Assembly (NCBI GenBank): GCA_001936135.1
Contig: CP012813.1
Span: 1,612,001 to 1,676,000, forward strand
Source of the DNA: Saccharomycopsis fibuligera x Saccharomycopsis cf. fibuligera
Lineage: Eukaryota; Ascomycota; Saccharomycetes; Ascoideales; Saccharomycopsidaceae
DNA: 64,000 bases
Direction of reading: 5' to 3'
Part shown: positions 1 to 9,530 of the stretch, one piece after another
Position numbering within the stretch: position 1 is the first letter of the stretch
Layout: each line of letters starts with the position of its first letter
The notes under the pieces: generated by a model
Database searches by the model: none
What the model was told of the DNA's origin: nothing
What the model saw: only the letters and a program-made list of their open reading frames with translations
Translations under genes and position numbers: made by a program

Positions 1-2
1 GA

Positions 3-953
3 GTTGATGTTGACACTGGAAGTTCTGATTTGTGGGTCCCTGGTGCTGGTACTCAATCTGAGGACGGAACTTATGACCACAGCAAGTCATCCACATATGC
101 CAAGGACAAGGATGGGTTCCAAATTGGATATGGTGATGGATCTAGTGCTTCTGGTGACTGGGCCAAAGAAACTATTAAGATCGGTGGCGCTACAGTGACC
201 GGCTTAGAATTTGGTGACGCTACTACACAAAATGTTGGACAAAGTATCTTGGGTGTGGGTTTCAAAGGCAATGAAGCTTCCGCACAATCAAGATCTAGTG
301 CTTTTACTTATGACAATTTGCCAATCCAAATGAGAAAACAAGGAATTATCAACAAGGCTGCTTACTCTTTATACTTGAACTCATTAGAAGCCGAATCTGG
401 ATCCATTTTGTTCGGTGCCATTGACAAGTCTAAATTTGAAGGTGAATTGAAAGAATTGGATATTGTCAACATTGATGACTCTGGTTCTGAAACTAGTGAG
501 CCAGTGGCATTTTTCGTCAACTTGGACAGCATCACTAACAAAGACACTAAGCTTGCCTCCAAGACCTACCCAGCCTTGTTGGATTCTGGTACCACTTTGA
601 TCTACGCTCCTCAAGAGGTCGCTAAAACCTTTGGTTCCAAATACGGTGAATATAACCAGCAAGTCGGTGGGTATCTTACTTCATGTTCCACTGAAGGTGA
701 AGACTTTGAGTTTACTTTTGGCGACAAGACCATCAAGGTGCCATTCAAAGACTTGTTATACAATTTGAACGGTAAGGCTAGTGGATCTTCTGACCAATGT
801 TTGGTTGGTGTGATGGGCTCTTCTGCAGATTACTACATTTTAGGTGATGGATTCTTGAGAAGCGCCTATGTTTACTACAACATTGATGATGCTAAGATTG
901 GTATTGCCCAAGCTAAATACGATAGTAGCAGCAGCGATATTGTTACTGTTTGA
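3..953 (+). CDS. Secreted aspartyl protease (candidapepsin-like), 5' end cut by window edge
   Basis: The reading frame is open from the first base, so the signal peptide, propeptide and N-terminus lie outside the window. Both pepsin-family (A1) catalytic Asp motifs are visible: VDTGSSDLWVP at the left edge and LLDSGTTLIYAP near base 575. The flap tyrosine sits in IGYGDGSSASGD. The only cysteine pair seen is the C-terminal one (CSTEGEDF...SDQC). The loop after the first Asp motif, which carries a disulfide in typical Candida Saps, has no cysteine here (GAGTQSEDGTYDH). The protein ends in a Ser-rich stretch, SSSSDIVTV, with no hydrophobic GPI-anchor tail, so it is probably released from the cell. 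Known role of the family: extracellular protein degradation at acidic pH. Family assignment is firm; which SAP member it is cannot be said. Confidence 0.93.
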   Translation, partial: VDVDTGSSDLWVPGAGTQSEDGTYDHSKSSTYAKDKDGFQIGYGDGSSASGDWAKETIKIGGATVTGLEFGDATTQNVGQSILGVGFKGNEASAQSRSSAFTYDNLPIQMRKQGIINKAAYSLYLNSLEAESGSILFGAIDKSKFEGELKELDIVNIDDSGSETSEPVAFFVNLDSITNKDTKLASKTYPALLDSGTTLIYAPQEVAKTFGSKYGEYNQQVGGYLTSCSTEGEDFEFTFGDKTIKVPFKDLLYNLNGKASGSSDQCLVGVMGSSADYYILGDGFLRSAYVYYNIDDAKIGIAQAKYDSSSSDIVTV

Positions 954-1661
954 GTTGATGCTGAAAGCGATTGATTTGCTAGATGCTAAGACTTTGTTAA
1001 TAATTTTATTTTTCAGTTCTATTCATGTCATACACCATGATGATTTTTACCTTTAATATTTTGCTTCTATTTTTATACTTGCATTACTGTTTTTTTAATA
1101 AAAATGACATATTTTTTTTACAGACTCAAGTAGGCCAAGGTGATGGTTTAAGCAGTGGTGCAGTTCCGGCTGATATCATGAGGAAGGTGAAACGGGGGCA
1201 AATCTTAGTCAGTGCTCTTCTACGGTTCTGTTGTACAGCTGCAACGAACTACAATCCATAGACTAGCCATCATAAACCTTGGACACTGTCTACTGTATAC
1301 ATGCTACAGCGTACAGTGTATACTGTGTATAGTGCACTGTTTGTAGTGCACCGTGTATACTGTATACTGTATACTGTCCACTAGCAAGTTGTGTTTGTGT
1401 CTGTGGCGGTGAAATAGGGTGGCTGGTGGATAGTACACTCCATTGTTGCTAAAGGCAGCCTCCGCACGCCCCACCCAGAAGGCTGGTAATCAACTGCCAG
1501 AAAGAAAAAAAAATATTAAAAAAAAACAAATAAAAAACCGTCTTGCTTTAATACTCAACAACTCTTGCTCTCTTTTCTTGTCTCCCCCATCCATTGCCAT
1601 TGCCTTCAGCTACTGACTCCACATCCATTGGCTATTGAAAACCATACCATTCACTTTCGCA
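954..1661. other. Intergenic: protease 3' region and upstream region of the Eis1-like gene
   Basis: No supported gene. A 78-codon ATG reading frame at 1025-1261 has no recognisable features. Bases 1289-1378 hold a cluster of GTATAC and GTGCAC palindromes, listed separately. Bases 1505-1540 are A-rich, and pyrimidine-rich sequence at 1550-1600 probably marks the start-site region of the next gene. Confidence 0.6.
1289..1378. repeat. Cluster of GTATAC / GTGCAC short palindromes
   Basis: GTATAC occurs five times (1295, 1318, 1355, 1362 and 1369), the last three as a perfect 7-bp tandem (TGTATAC). Two GTGCAC-type palindromes (near 1333 and 1345) lie between them. The block is about 90 bp in the spacer after the protease stop codon. 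Confidence 0.8.
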
Positions 1662-4600
1662 ATGGCTAAGAAACACGACCCTTTTGCCTCCCTCAACCCT
1701 CCTCAGAAGAGAAAGTCTTTCTTGTCCTCGTTGCTTGGCAGAGACAAGCAGCAACCTTCCTCCACTTCTACTGCTGCCAGTACTACCGCCAATGGCTCCA
1801 GCAGAGGTTCTGCCGCAATTGACGAAAACGATGTATTGGCCTCCACTGATGCTGCTGGAACAGACTATAAGTCTCCGTTCAGAGAAGAAGAACCTACTGC
1901 AAAGAAAGAAAAAGTTTCTGACAGTTTGAAAGACAATTATACTCCCCCAGACTTGCAGAAAAAATCAAAGACCCCAAAAGATTTTACCTCAGGTACAAAA
2001 TTGACCCAAGACTTAGACAAGCCTCAAAGAAGATTCTCATGGAGAAGATTTTTCAGATCTTCGTCTCCTGAAAAACCCGCTACTGCTGCTTCTGCTTCCA
2101 CTGCTCCAGCCGCAAAGTCCTCTACTTCTGGCGCGGCTGAACCTGCTATTAAAGAAGAGGAAGAGGCAACAGAGGCCAAGGACGCTGCTGTTTCCCAATC
2201 TGCTCAAGAATTCAAAGATGAAGAAGCCAAAAAAGCTGAAGCTGTCAACGAGACAGAAAAGAAATTAGTTGCTAATGAAGAACCAGCTGCCGAAACTAAG
2301 CAACCTGAAGTTGCTAAGACTTCCAATGATGCTACCACTGCTATTAGTACTGCTTCTGTTGATAAAGAAACCGTTTCTGAGCCAATTGCTACCCCTGATG
2401 ACAAGAAAACGGTTTCTAAACCAGCTGAGGCCTCAACTTCTACCGCTACTACTACTACCAGAAATGAAAAAGCTTTAGCTGCAAGTGATGTTTCTGATGA
2501 AAAATTGAAAGAAAATAGAGAAACTCCAGTGGTTAGTGGTGCTGTTTTGGGTGAAGGCGAAGCCACTGCTCCAAAAGATTCTGCCGAAACTGAAATTATT
2601 GATTTGCCAAGCTCAAAGGATGCCAAAGCTAAGTCTGTAGGGGACACTGCAAAAGACACTGCAACAGAATCTAAGCAACAACAAGAAGTTACTAAAGAAG
2701 TTCAAACTGAACCGGTTAATGTTTCATCCAGTGCTGCTGATGCTAAAGAGCCTGCCACTACCACCGAGCCATTGCCTGAAGCGTTGGACCAAAAGCAGAA
2801 AGAGTTGAACGCCACTGCTACCGAATCCTTGAACAAGTTGAAAATTGATGGTGGCGACAACAAGAACGTTGACATTGGTGCTGGTTTGTCATTGAAACAA
2901 AAAGATTTGTTGAAAATTGCCAAGGAAAGAATTAATCCAATTTTGAACACTTTGGATAGCAATGCTAAAAAGCAACAATTGACCGACGAAGAGTACAAGG
3001 AATACCAAAAGCAACAAAGACAAATCAAACACGAGGCTAAACTTCAGAAGCTTAAGGAAAAAAATGAAACCAAGTATGTTAAGAAAGAATCTAAGTACGA
3101 CACCAAGATTCAAGACTTGAAGGATAAAATTTCTACTTTGGAAGCAAAGATTAAGAACGCTAAGGAACAACACGTCAAGGATTTGAAAGAATCTAAAAAG
3201 AAACATGAAGAAACTTTGAAATCTGAAGAAGAAAGATTCAAGTCTGGTAAAGAAGCTTTAATCAAGGAACATGAAGAATTAAAGAAAAAGAAGGAAAGAG
3301 AAATTGAAGAATTGGTTTCGAAGCAAAAGAAATCTAAATTAGAAATCAAATTACTTGAATCTCAAACAGCTGAACATGAAGCTAAATCCAAATTGCTTAA
3401 TGGTGACATTGCTGACTTGGAAGCTAGATTAATCGACAAAAAGGCCGCATTGACTGAATTATCCACCAACTACCAAGAACATCAAACCAAACTTGATGAA
3501 CTTAGCAAGAGACATGAAGCCACTACTGATAAACTTGCTAAAGAAGCCGCAAAGCAAGCTAAATACGATTCTGTCATCAAGGGTGAAAGTCAATTGGGTG
3601 AAATTAACGCTGCCAAGGATTCCATTAAATTGTACGAAACTCAATTAGCCACTTTGAAGGAAGAATCTGAAAAGAGAAAAGGTATTTACAAGTCATTGCA
3701 AGAAAACCTTGAGGCTCAAAAGAAACACGAGTTCAATTTGACTGAAGCAAGATTGCAAAAAGAAGAAGAAATTGCTAGAGGCCCAAAGAAATCGAAGTCA
3801 TCTTCTACGGCTGTTGCTGAAACCGCTGGCATTACTTCCACTGTTGCTGCCGACTCAAGTTCTAGTTCTGCTAGTAGTGTGTCATCTGTTGAAACTGCTC
3901 CAGTTGCTTCTACCACCTCTGCTGCTGTTCCTGTTCCTGCTCCTGCTCCTAGTAAGCCAGTGAAGGAAGCCAATGTCGCCATTCCAAAATCTACAATCAC
4001 CGAACCAGAACCACCAAAACTAGCCGGAGAAGAAGACACTTTTGAAGATGTTTTACAAAAATCAGGCGCTGTTGAAATCCCACCAACCGAGCTATCATCT
4101 GGTGCAGCAGCAGCTAAAGATCAAGTGACTGCTACTCTGCCAAAAGTTGCCCCAGTGGCTACCTCTACCACTGAAGACAGTAAATTGACTGCTGCTGAAC
4201 ACCAAAAACAAACTAAAGACAGACAAACTGAAGAAGCTGCCAAAAAGACTGAGGTCGTTGAAGTTTCTACTGCTGGTGGAGTTGGTAAAGTGGTTGAAAA
4301 GATTGTTGATAAGGATGACGTTGCTGCTACTGGTGCTGCTCAACCTACTGAAAAGAGCTCCACTGATGCTACTGATGCTACTGGTGCTACTGCTGGTGCT
4401 ACTGCTGGTGCTACTGGCCAAACAGTGAACAAAATTGTCAATACCACCATTGGAAGTAAAGAACCAGAGACTAAAGAAGTCATTGCCGGTGCCACTGAAC
4501 CAGTCGCAACTCCTGAACCTGCAGCAACTGAAGCCACCAAAGAGGCTGATAAATCCATTGCTAATAGCGATGTTAATGCTATTGGTGCTAACACTACTGG

Positions 4601-5084
4601 CGGTATTGGGGCAGTTATTGACAAGATTGTTGATGTTTCTAAAACAACTGCATTGAGTGCTACTGGTGCCGTCACTGGTGCTACTGGTGCCGTCACTGGT
4701 GCTACTGGAGCCACTACTGAAGCTAAGGCCGCAAACAAGCAGCCAAAAGAAGAACAAGCTGAAGAGGGCGCAAAGAAAACAGAAGTTGTTGAGGAATCCA
4801 TTGCTGGTGGTGTAGGAAAAGTGACTGACAAGATTGTTGATGTTAATGTTTTATCTTCAGCTCCTATATCAGCTCCTCTGTCTGAACCAGCTTCAGCTCC
4901 AATTGCTACTGCCGCTGAACCAACAACCGCTACAACTGCTACTCCTATTGCTACTGATACTACTACTACTGAAACCACCGCTACTGGTTCTGCTTCTAGT
5001 ACCCCGGTGTCTGCTGCTCCAGCAGCCACTTCTTCCAGCAAGAAAAACAAAAAGAAGAAGAACAAGAAGAAGAAGAAGAATTGA
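1662..5084 (+). CDS. Eis1-like eisosome protein (putative), coiled coil with basic tail
   Basis: 1140 residues from the ATG at 1662, which follows GCA; the frame runs further upstream but has no earlier ATG. Order: basic/Ser-rich N-terminus with PQRRFSWRRFFRSSSP; a disordered Ala/Thr/Glu/Lys region to about residue 400; a block GAGLSLKQKDLLKIA then a long Lys/Glu coiled coil (about 420-700); then Ala/Thr-rich sequence with degenerate repeats of the form GGVGKVxxKIVD (about 870, 985 and 1045); and a tail of almost pure Lys/Asn. From memory, the block before the coil resembles the Eis1/YKL050C pattern (LxxxDIxKIAxxxIxPxL followed by DEE). If right, it is a cytosolic cortical protein of eisosomes, the membrane furrows under the plasma membrane. 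The composition makes chance similarity possible, so the name is tentative. Confidence 0.5.
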   Translation: MAKKHDPFASLNPPQKRKSFLSSLLGRDKQQPSSTSTAASTTANGSSRGSAAIDENDVLASTDAAGTDYKSPFREEEPTAKKEKVSDSLKDNYTPPDLQKKSKTPKDFTSGTKLTQDLDKPQRRFSWRRFFRSSSPEKPATAASASTAPAAKSSTSGAAEPAIKEEEEATEAKDAAVSQSAQEFKDEEAKKAEAVNETEKKLVANEEPAAETKQPEVAKTSNDATTAISTASVDKETVSEPIATPDDKKTVSKPAEASTSTATTTTRNEKALAASDVSDEKLKENRETPVVSGAVLGEGEATAPKDSAETEIIDLPSSKDAKAKSVGDTAKDTATESKQQQEVTKEVQTEPVNVSSSAADAKEPATTTEPLPEALDQKQKELNATATESLNKLKIDGGDNKNVDIGAGLSLKQKDLLKIAKERINPILNTLDSNAKKQQLTDEEYKEYQKQQRQIKHEAKLQKLKEKNETKYVKKESKYDTKIQDLKDKISTLEAKIKNAKEQHVKDLKESKKKHEETLKSEEERFKSGKEALIKEHEELKKKKEREIEELVSKQKKSKLEIKLLESQTAEHEAKSKLLNGDIADLEARLIDKKAALTELSTNYQEHQTKLDELSKRHEATTDKLAKEAAKQAKYDSVIKGESQLGEINAAKDSIKLYETQLATLKEESEKRKGIYKSLQENLEAQKKHEFNLTEARLQKEEEIARGPKKSKSSSTAVAETAGITSTVAADSSSSSASSVSSVETAPVASTTSAAVPVPAPAPSKPVKEANVAIPKSTITEPEPPKLAGEEDTFEDVLQKSGAVEIPPTELSSGAAAAKDQVTATLPKVAPVATSTTEDSKLTAAEHQKQTKDRQTEEAAKKTEVVEVSTAGGVGKVVEKIVDKDDVAATGAAQPTEKSSTDATDATGATAGATAGATGQTVNKIVNTTIGSKEPETKEVIAGATEPVATPEPAATEATKEADKSIANSDVNAIGANTTGGIGAVIDKIVDVSKTTALSATGAVTGATGAVTGATGATTEAKAANKQPKEEQAEEGAKKTEVVEESIAGGVGKVTDKIVDVNVLSSAPISAPLSEPASAPIATAAEPTTATTATPIATDTTTTETTATGSASSTPVSAAPAATSSSKKNKKKKNKKKKKN
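4242..4850 (+). repeat. Degenerate protein repeats in the Eis1-like C-terminal region
   Basis: Two long copies share KKTEVVE-x-S-x-AGGVGKV-xx-KIVD (about 4242-4315 and 4771-4847). Shorter relatives are TVNKIVN (about 4425) and GGIGAVIDKIVDV (about 4600). Between them the 21-bp unit for AVTGATG is tandemly repeated (about 4665-4710). Confidence 0.75.
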
Positions 5085-5871
5085 GTTCAAATCTGACGTT
5101 GTAGGTGATGGCGATGATATTTTTGTATTTTAAATTAAATAATGATTTTTTTGTTTGCCTTTGTTTTTTTTTGTTTTTGTTTTCTTCTTTTTTGATTTTT
5201 AATATCTTTTATAATCTATATATTTTATTTTATTCAATTTTTACTCTACTTATATTCTTTTATTATTGTTGCGTTGTATGAGAAAAAGTATTTTTTATTT
5301 TGTTTGTTGTGTTTACTAAATTGTTTGTATACTGAGTTTGCTGGAATTATTGTCTATTTATTGAATCATTGTTTTCTAAACTATTAAGTGAAAGATTAAA
5401 TTATGACTGTTTTGATACCATAGTTCCAACACAAAGGCACAGTGTAGTAGCGTATGAAGAAAAAAGTATAGAGTAGCTGCTTGTTGACGAGTAGGTCAAT
5501 GTGAATTAAAGTCTAAATGCATCGAAAACTAATGCGAACGAGGGGCACGATGGCGAGGTTTTCATAAGTGAGCGTAAGCATGAGTACTAAAATTGTTTGT
5601 TTATGGTTACAGACAAAATAATTCACACTGAACTAGAGGCTTTTACACAGACCGCATAGACCGCGATTTTCGCTCTTATTGAAGTAGAAAAAACCCAAAA
5701 TATACATTTCACTAATACGATAGAATATAAATACACCAAGAAACAAAATAGAAAAAAAAAGTATAGATAGGAGCACCATGACCACAAAAACTAGTAAAAA
5801 ATTCAATTATTTTTAAGAGCAAAAGTTGATTGTAGAAAACATGCAGGTTATATTTAGCAACAATATTTTAA
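5085..5871. other. Intergenic, convergent 3' ends of the Eis1-like gene and SMC5
   Basis: About 790 bp, T-rich just after the stop codon (5140-5330) and A-rich near 5690-5770. This fits the 3' UTRs and polyadenylation signals of two converging genes. No coding signal or RNA gene was recognised. Confidence 0.6.
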
Positions 5872-8800
5872 TCAGTCCCATACTTCATCCGGAATTCTGT
5901 GATTAGCCATGATACAATGAACCGCCATCTTTTCATGATAAAACAAATTTGTCAATAATTTCGGAGTGATCAAAAAGTATTGAGAAAAAGCACCATTTTC
6001 GTCACTTTGACAAGCACTTTCCACCATATATTTGTGAACAATACTTTCATTTTTAGGGTCCATACCTTGATTAATCTCATCTACTACTCTGAATGGTGAA
6101 TTTGTTAAACCCTGCAATGATAACATGAAGAAAATTGTAGATACTGCTCTTTCACCACCGGATTGAATAAATGGATCCAATACTCTTAAGTCGGATTCAT
6201 CTCTGAATTTAACCAACAATTCGAGTCGCCAATCTTTCAAGCCGCCATTTTTGTTCAAACGGACTTCGCCAGCACTAGCAACCGCAACGAATTTTTTGGA
6301 AAAATTGTAAGAGATGGCGCTGACTAAAGCGTCAAGTTTTTCTTCCCATGGTCCTTTAATGCTGTTCATTTGACTCATTTTGTCTTTAAGTTGACCTTCT
6401 AGTTCAGGAAGTGTTTGGTTGAGTTCGGTAATATGAGATTCAATTGTTTCTAATTTTTCAATGGAAGAACTAGAAGCATCATCAACGGATCTGATCTCCG
6501 ATTTGATTCTTTCAATTCTAGCACGAAGGTCCATTTCTGTTAGCGTTTGTTCAGCTTGGTATCTAGCTGCCAACTCACCAAGTTTTTCTCTCAATTGGTC
6601 AGAATATTGGCTGGTGACTTCTTTCAAGCGGCGAATTTCATCAGATCTTTTAACTTCATTATACTTCCTCGAAGCCTCAAGAACTTCTTGTTTGAATCTT
6701 TCTTTGAAACTGTCGAGTTTGGAGGTCAATTTTTCAATTGCTGCCTTTTGGTTAATAAGTTCAAATTTTTCAAATTCAAGTTGTGCAATTTGGTAACTAA
6801 TCTTGTTTATTTCAACAACCGGGTCTATCAAGTCATTAATAGCTTGCAATCTCTTTTCAATCAAAGTAGTCAATTTTTTCTCAATTTTAGCAACATTACC
6901 GCTGACGTCTCTTTCAGCTTCAGATCTCAATGTCAGTACACTATCTTCTTTTCTTTGAATTCTGCTCTTCAAAGTCATATACTTGGATTTAAGCTGATTT
7001 AACCTTGAATGACTAGAATTGTACAAATCGTAATCTGCATTGAATTTATCAATTTGTGCAGATATTTCCACAATTTGATCCTTGATGGGTTCTAGTTCAG
7101 CCTTTTGTTCTTCATATTGTTGCTTGTATTCTTTAAGGTCTTTTACGGCACCCTCGTTCACATTCAGAGTATCGAAGATTCTGTTTTTGCCCTGTCTAAT
7201 CATACTGGTACTAAGAATACTTTGTTTGGAACCATAATCGGACTTGCTTAAATTATAAACCAAATCAGCTCCCGCAAATTTGGTAAAATAAGCCTTCCCG
7301 TGTGTAGGACTAGGCGCAGTGATTTTTTGCAACTGTTGAGGGGTCAAATCATTTAAAGAGACAGGAATATCATGCATAATATTTTCATAAAGCATTTTCA
7401 CTACAGCTCTTGGCCCTTGAACAAAATCAACTAAGTACCCATCAAATCCAAACTTTTCTTGAACTTCTTCTTGGTTAAACTTTCTTTCAGAGTCTCTTTT
7501 ACCTGGGTATCTAAAAGCGACATTTAAATCGCTGAAATAGTTATTCACAGCATATTCGTAATCCTCTTTAGATTTAGCAGTGAATGCAAGTCTGGTGTTT
7601 TGGTCCATAAAAAATTCCAAATACTTGGCATATCTAGGATCAGTAACACTAACAGACAAAATTGGTGGCTCAAAAACTCTGCCCTTGAGCTCGGGGGTAT
7701 TTCTAAGTCTGAGCACAGCTTCTTTGGTTTCCGCATACTGTCTGTTTCTGTTTGTATCAAGTATACCAATTCTATCATTAGATTCAATTCTGCGAGACAA
7801 GTTGGTAATTTGCTGTCTGGTTCGATTGAGCCTTTCAGTAATTGATCTTTCGGAATCTTTGAGTTCACGTAATTGTGGGTTTAGCTCATTACGCGATTGT
7901 CGCACCGCAGCTCTTTTCTCTGCATATTCATGAATTTCTCCGTCGTCTGGCAACTCTGTTTTTTCCAATTCTTCCTTATGCTTCCTAATATCTTCTAACA
8001 AATCCATCAATTCTTGATGCTTTCTCAAAGATCTGTTTTCCAATTTACGCTTCTCAGTTTCAGCAGCCTCAATTTGCTTATCAATTTCTAGCTTGGTATA
8101 GGTCAGTTGTTCCATTTCCCTTTTGATAGATTTAACTGAATCCTTAATATGCCTGATTTGTTCTTCTTTATCTTCAATTTGTTCTTGTATCTCATTGATT
8201 TGAACATCTAAAGGATTAGAATTTCTGCAAAAGGTTTGATATCGTTGTTGCAAATTGTCTCTTCTCTCTTTGAATGCGGCAGCTTTCTTTTTACGATCTT
8301 GAACAATAGCATATGGAAGTAACTTTTCATGGTACATCAATTCGTCTTTCTTCTCTTTGAATCTGAGATACTTGTCAGCTTCCTCTTTCAATCTATCACG
8401 ACTACTCACTAACCCCTTTAAGTTAACGTCTAGTCGCTGCAATTCTTTTTCAATCTCCTGACGCGAATCATCCAATTCAATCAACTTCTCATGCAGCTCT
8501 AGTAACTCCCCAAACCCAGCAGCTCTTTCTGTTTCCAACAAAAGTGCTTCAGGTTTCAAAGCAGCAAAAGAAGAAACTTTATCTTGAGGTAAAAAGCAGC
8601 AAAGATTATTAAGTTGAATGTTTAAATGTTCCAAAAGCTTCTTAATTGACTTTTCATCTTTTTTGGACCCATCAATGTACCATTCCGACTTTTCCTTGCT
8701 TTTATTTTTTGAGCTACGGGTCATTTCCCTCTTAATAGTAACCGTTTTCTTATCATCACGAGACCATTTCAATACAGTTTCAATAATGCAATGATCTTTG

Positions 8801-9147
8801 CCTTCTTTAATAAAATCAGCTGCGTACTTTTGTCTCCCTAAAAGTTCAGGTTTGCCGCCCAACCCCAAGCAAATAGCACAAACGAATGTAGATTTACCAG
8901 TACCATTAGGGCCAATTATCATGTTTAGAGTAGGAGATAAATGAAAACTGGTTTTAGAATAAGTGACAAAATTTTTCACTTTGATTTTAACAATATTGCC
9001 ATCGTTGTACTCTTTCAAATCAATGTCATCTGAACCAGTTGCAACTTTTCTTCTTTTCGCATCCCGTACATCTGGCATGGTTTCAGAGATATTGCTGAGA
9101 CGTTTCAGTTGAGCTCCAAAATTTTGAGCATCCAACACTGCAGCCAT
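5872..9147 (-). CDS. SMC5: Structural maintenance of chromosomes protein 5 (Smc5)
   Basis: 1091 residues, the usual length for Smc5. Walker A GPNGTGKST is at residues 79-87, after VKIKVKNFVTYSKTSF, the Smc5-type N-terminus. Two long coiled coils flank a hinge at about 460-620. The C-terminal ATPase half has the ABC signature QSGGERAVSTIFFMLSLQ (about 994) and Walker B with VVDEINQGMD (about 1022). Smc5 pairs with Smc6 and the Nse subunits, including the SUMO ligase Nse2, in a nuclear complex that resolves recombination intermediates and supports rDNA and replication-fork stability. The start is the first ATG, and the basic patch DAKRRKV near residue 30 may be a nuclear localisation signal. 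No lesion is seen. Its upstream neighbour SWC3 is on the same strand. Confidence 0.96.
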   Translation of the reverse strand: MAAVLDAQNFGAQLKRLSNISETMPDVRDAKRRKVATGSDDIDLKEYNDGNIVKIKVKNFVTYSKTSFHLSPTLNMIIGPNGTGKSTFVCAICLGLGGKPELLGRQKYAADFIKEGKDHCIIETVLKWSRDDKKTVTIKREMTRSSKNKSKEKSEWYIDGSKKDEKSIKKLLEHLNIQLNNLCCFLPQDKVSSFAALKPEALLLETERAAGFGELLELHEKLIELDDSRQEIEKELQRLDVNLKGLVSSRDRLKEEADKYLRFKEKKDELMYHEKLLPYAIVQDRKKKAAAFKERRDNLQQRYQTFCRNSNPLDVQINEIQEQIEDKEEQIRHIKDSVKSIKREMEQLTYTKLEIDKQIEAAETEKRKLENRSLRKHQELMDLLEDIRKHKEELEKTELPDDGEIHEYAEKRAAVRQSRNELNPQLRELKDSERSITERLNRTRQQITNLSRRIESNDRIGILDTNRNRQYAETKEAVLRLRNTPELKGRVFEPPILSVSVTDPRYAKYLEFFMDQNTRLAFTAKSKEDYEYAVNNYFSDLNVAFRYPGKRDSERKFNQEEVQEKFGFDGYLVDFVQGPRAVVKMLYENIMHDIPVSLNDLTPQQLQKITAPSPTHGKAYFTKFAGADLVYNLSKSDYGSKQSILSTSMIRQGKNRIFDTLNVNEGAVKDLKEYKQQYEEQKAELEPIKDQIVEISAQIDKFNADYDLYNSSHSRLNQLKSKYMTLKSRIQRKEDSVLTLRSEAERDVSGNVAKIEKKLTTLIEKRLQAINDLIDPVVEINKISYQIAQLEFEKFELINQKAAIEKLTSKLDSFKERFKQEVLEASRKYNEVKRSDEIRRLKEVTSQYSDQLREKLGELAARYQAEQTLTEMDLRARIERIKSEIRSVDDASSSSIEKLETIESHITELNQTLPELEGQLKDKMSQMNSIKGPWEEKLDALVSAISYNFSKKFVAVASAGEVRLNKNGGLKDWRLELLVKFRDESDLRVLDPFIQSGGERAVSTIFFMLSLQGLTNSPFRVVDEINQGMDPKNESIVHKYMVESACQSDENGAFSQYFLITPKLLTNLFYHEKMAVHCIMANHRIPDEVWD

Positions 9148-9530
9148 GATTAGTGATTGAATTTATCAATGTAAATTACCACGACTAAACGAAGGGAGTG
9201 GCCTGTCTGTTATATTTAGTTTGTATTTAAAAAAGTCCGGACGCGACTTTACTTTTTCTTTTTGATCCTAGCGCGCACCAAAGATGCAGCCATGTGATCG
9301 AATTAGGTGATAAGTTTACTACGGTATATTGCATTTATATATTTGCACTTATTCTTTACTTTTGTCGTTGCCTTATTGTAACAAATGTGTCAGGCAGAAC
9401 TGTTCTTATAAATTATAGTATCAATTTGAGGTTTTACACCACAAGGTTACGTAAAATAAAGTAAATATTTTACTAAAATATAATACACTATGAATTTACA
9501 AATTATTGTCATTATTACTAAATCAATCAA
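9148..9530. other. Intergenic: SMC5 upstream region and SWC3 3' end
   Basis: A 383-bp spacer. GC-rich words (GGACGCGACT near 9239, AGCGCGCACC near 9269) sit about 100 bp upstream of the SMC5 ATG. They resemble but do not match the MCB box ACGCGT. The rest is AT-rich. Confidence 0.5.

Noticed and set aside
9235-9280. ACGCGA/GCGCGC words as MBF cell-cycle sites for SMC5
   Set aside because: None matches the ACGCGT consensus exactly; too weak to call.
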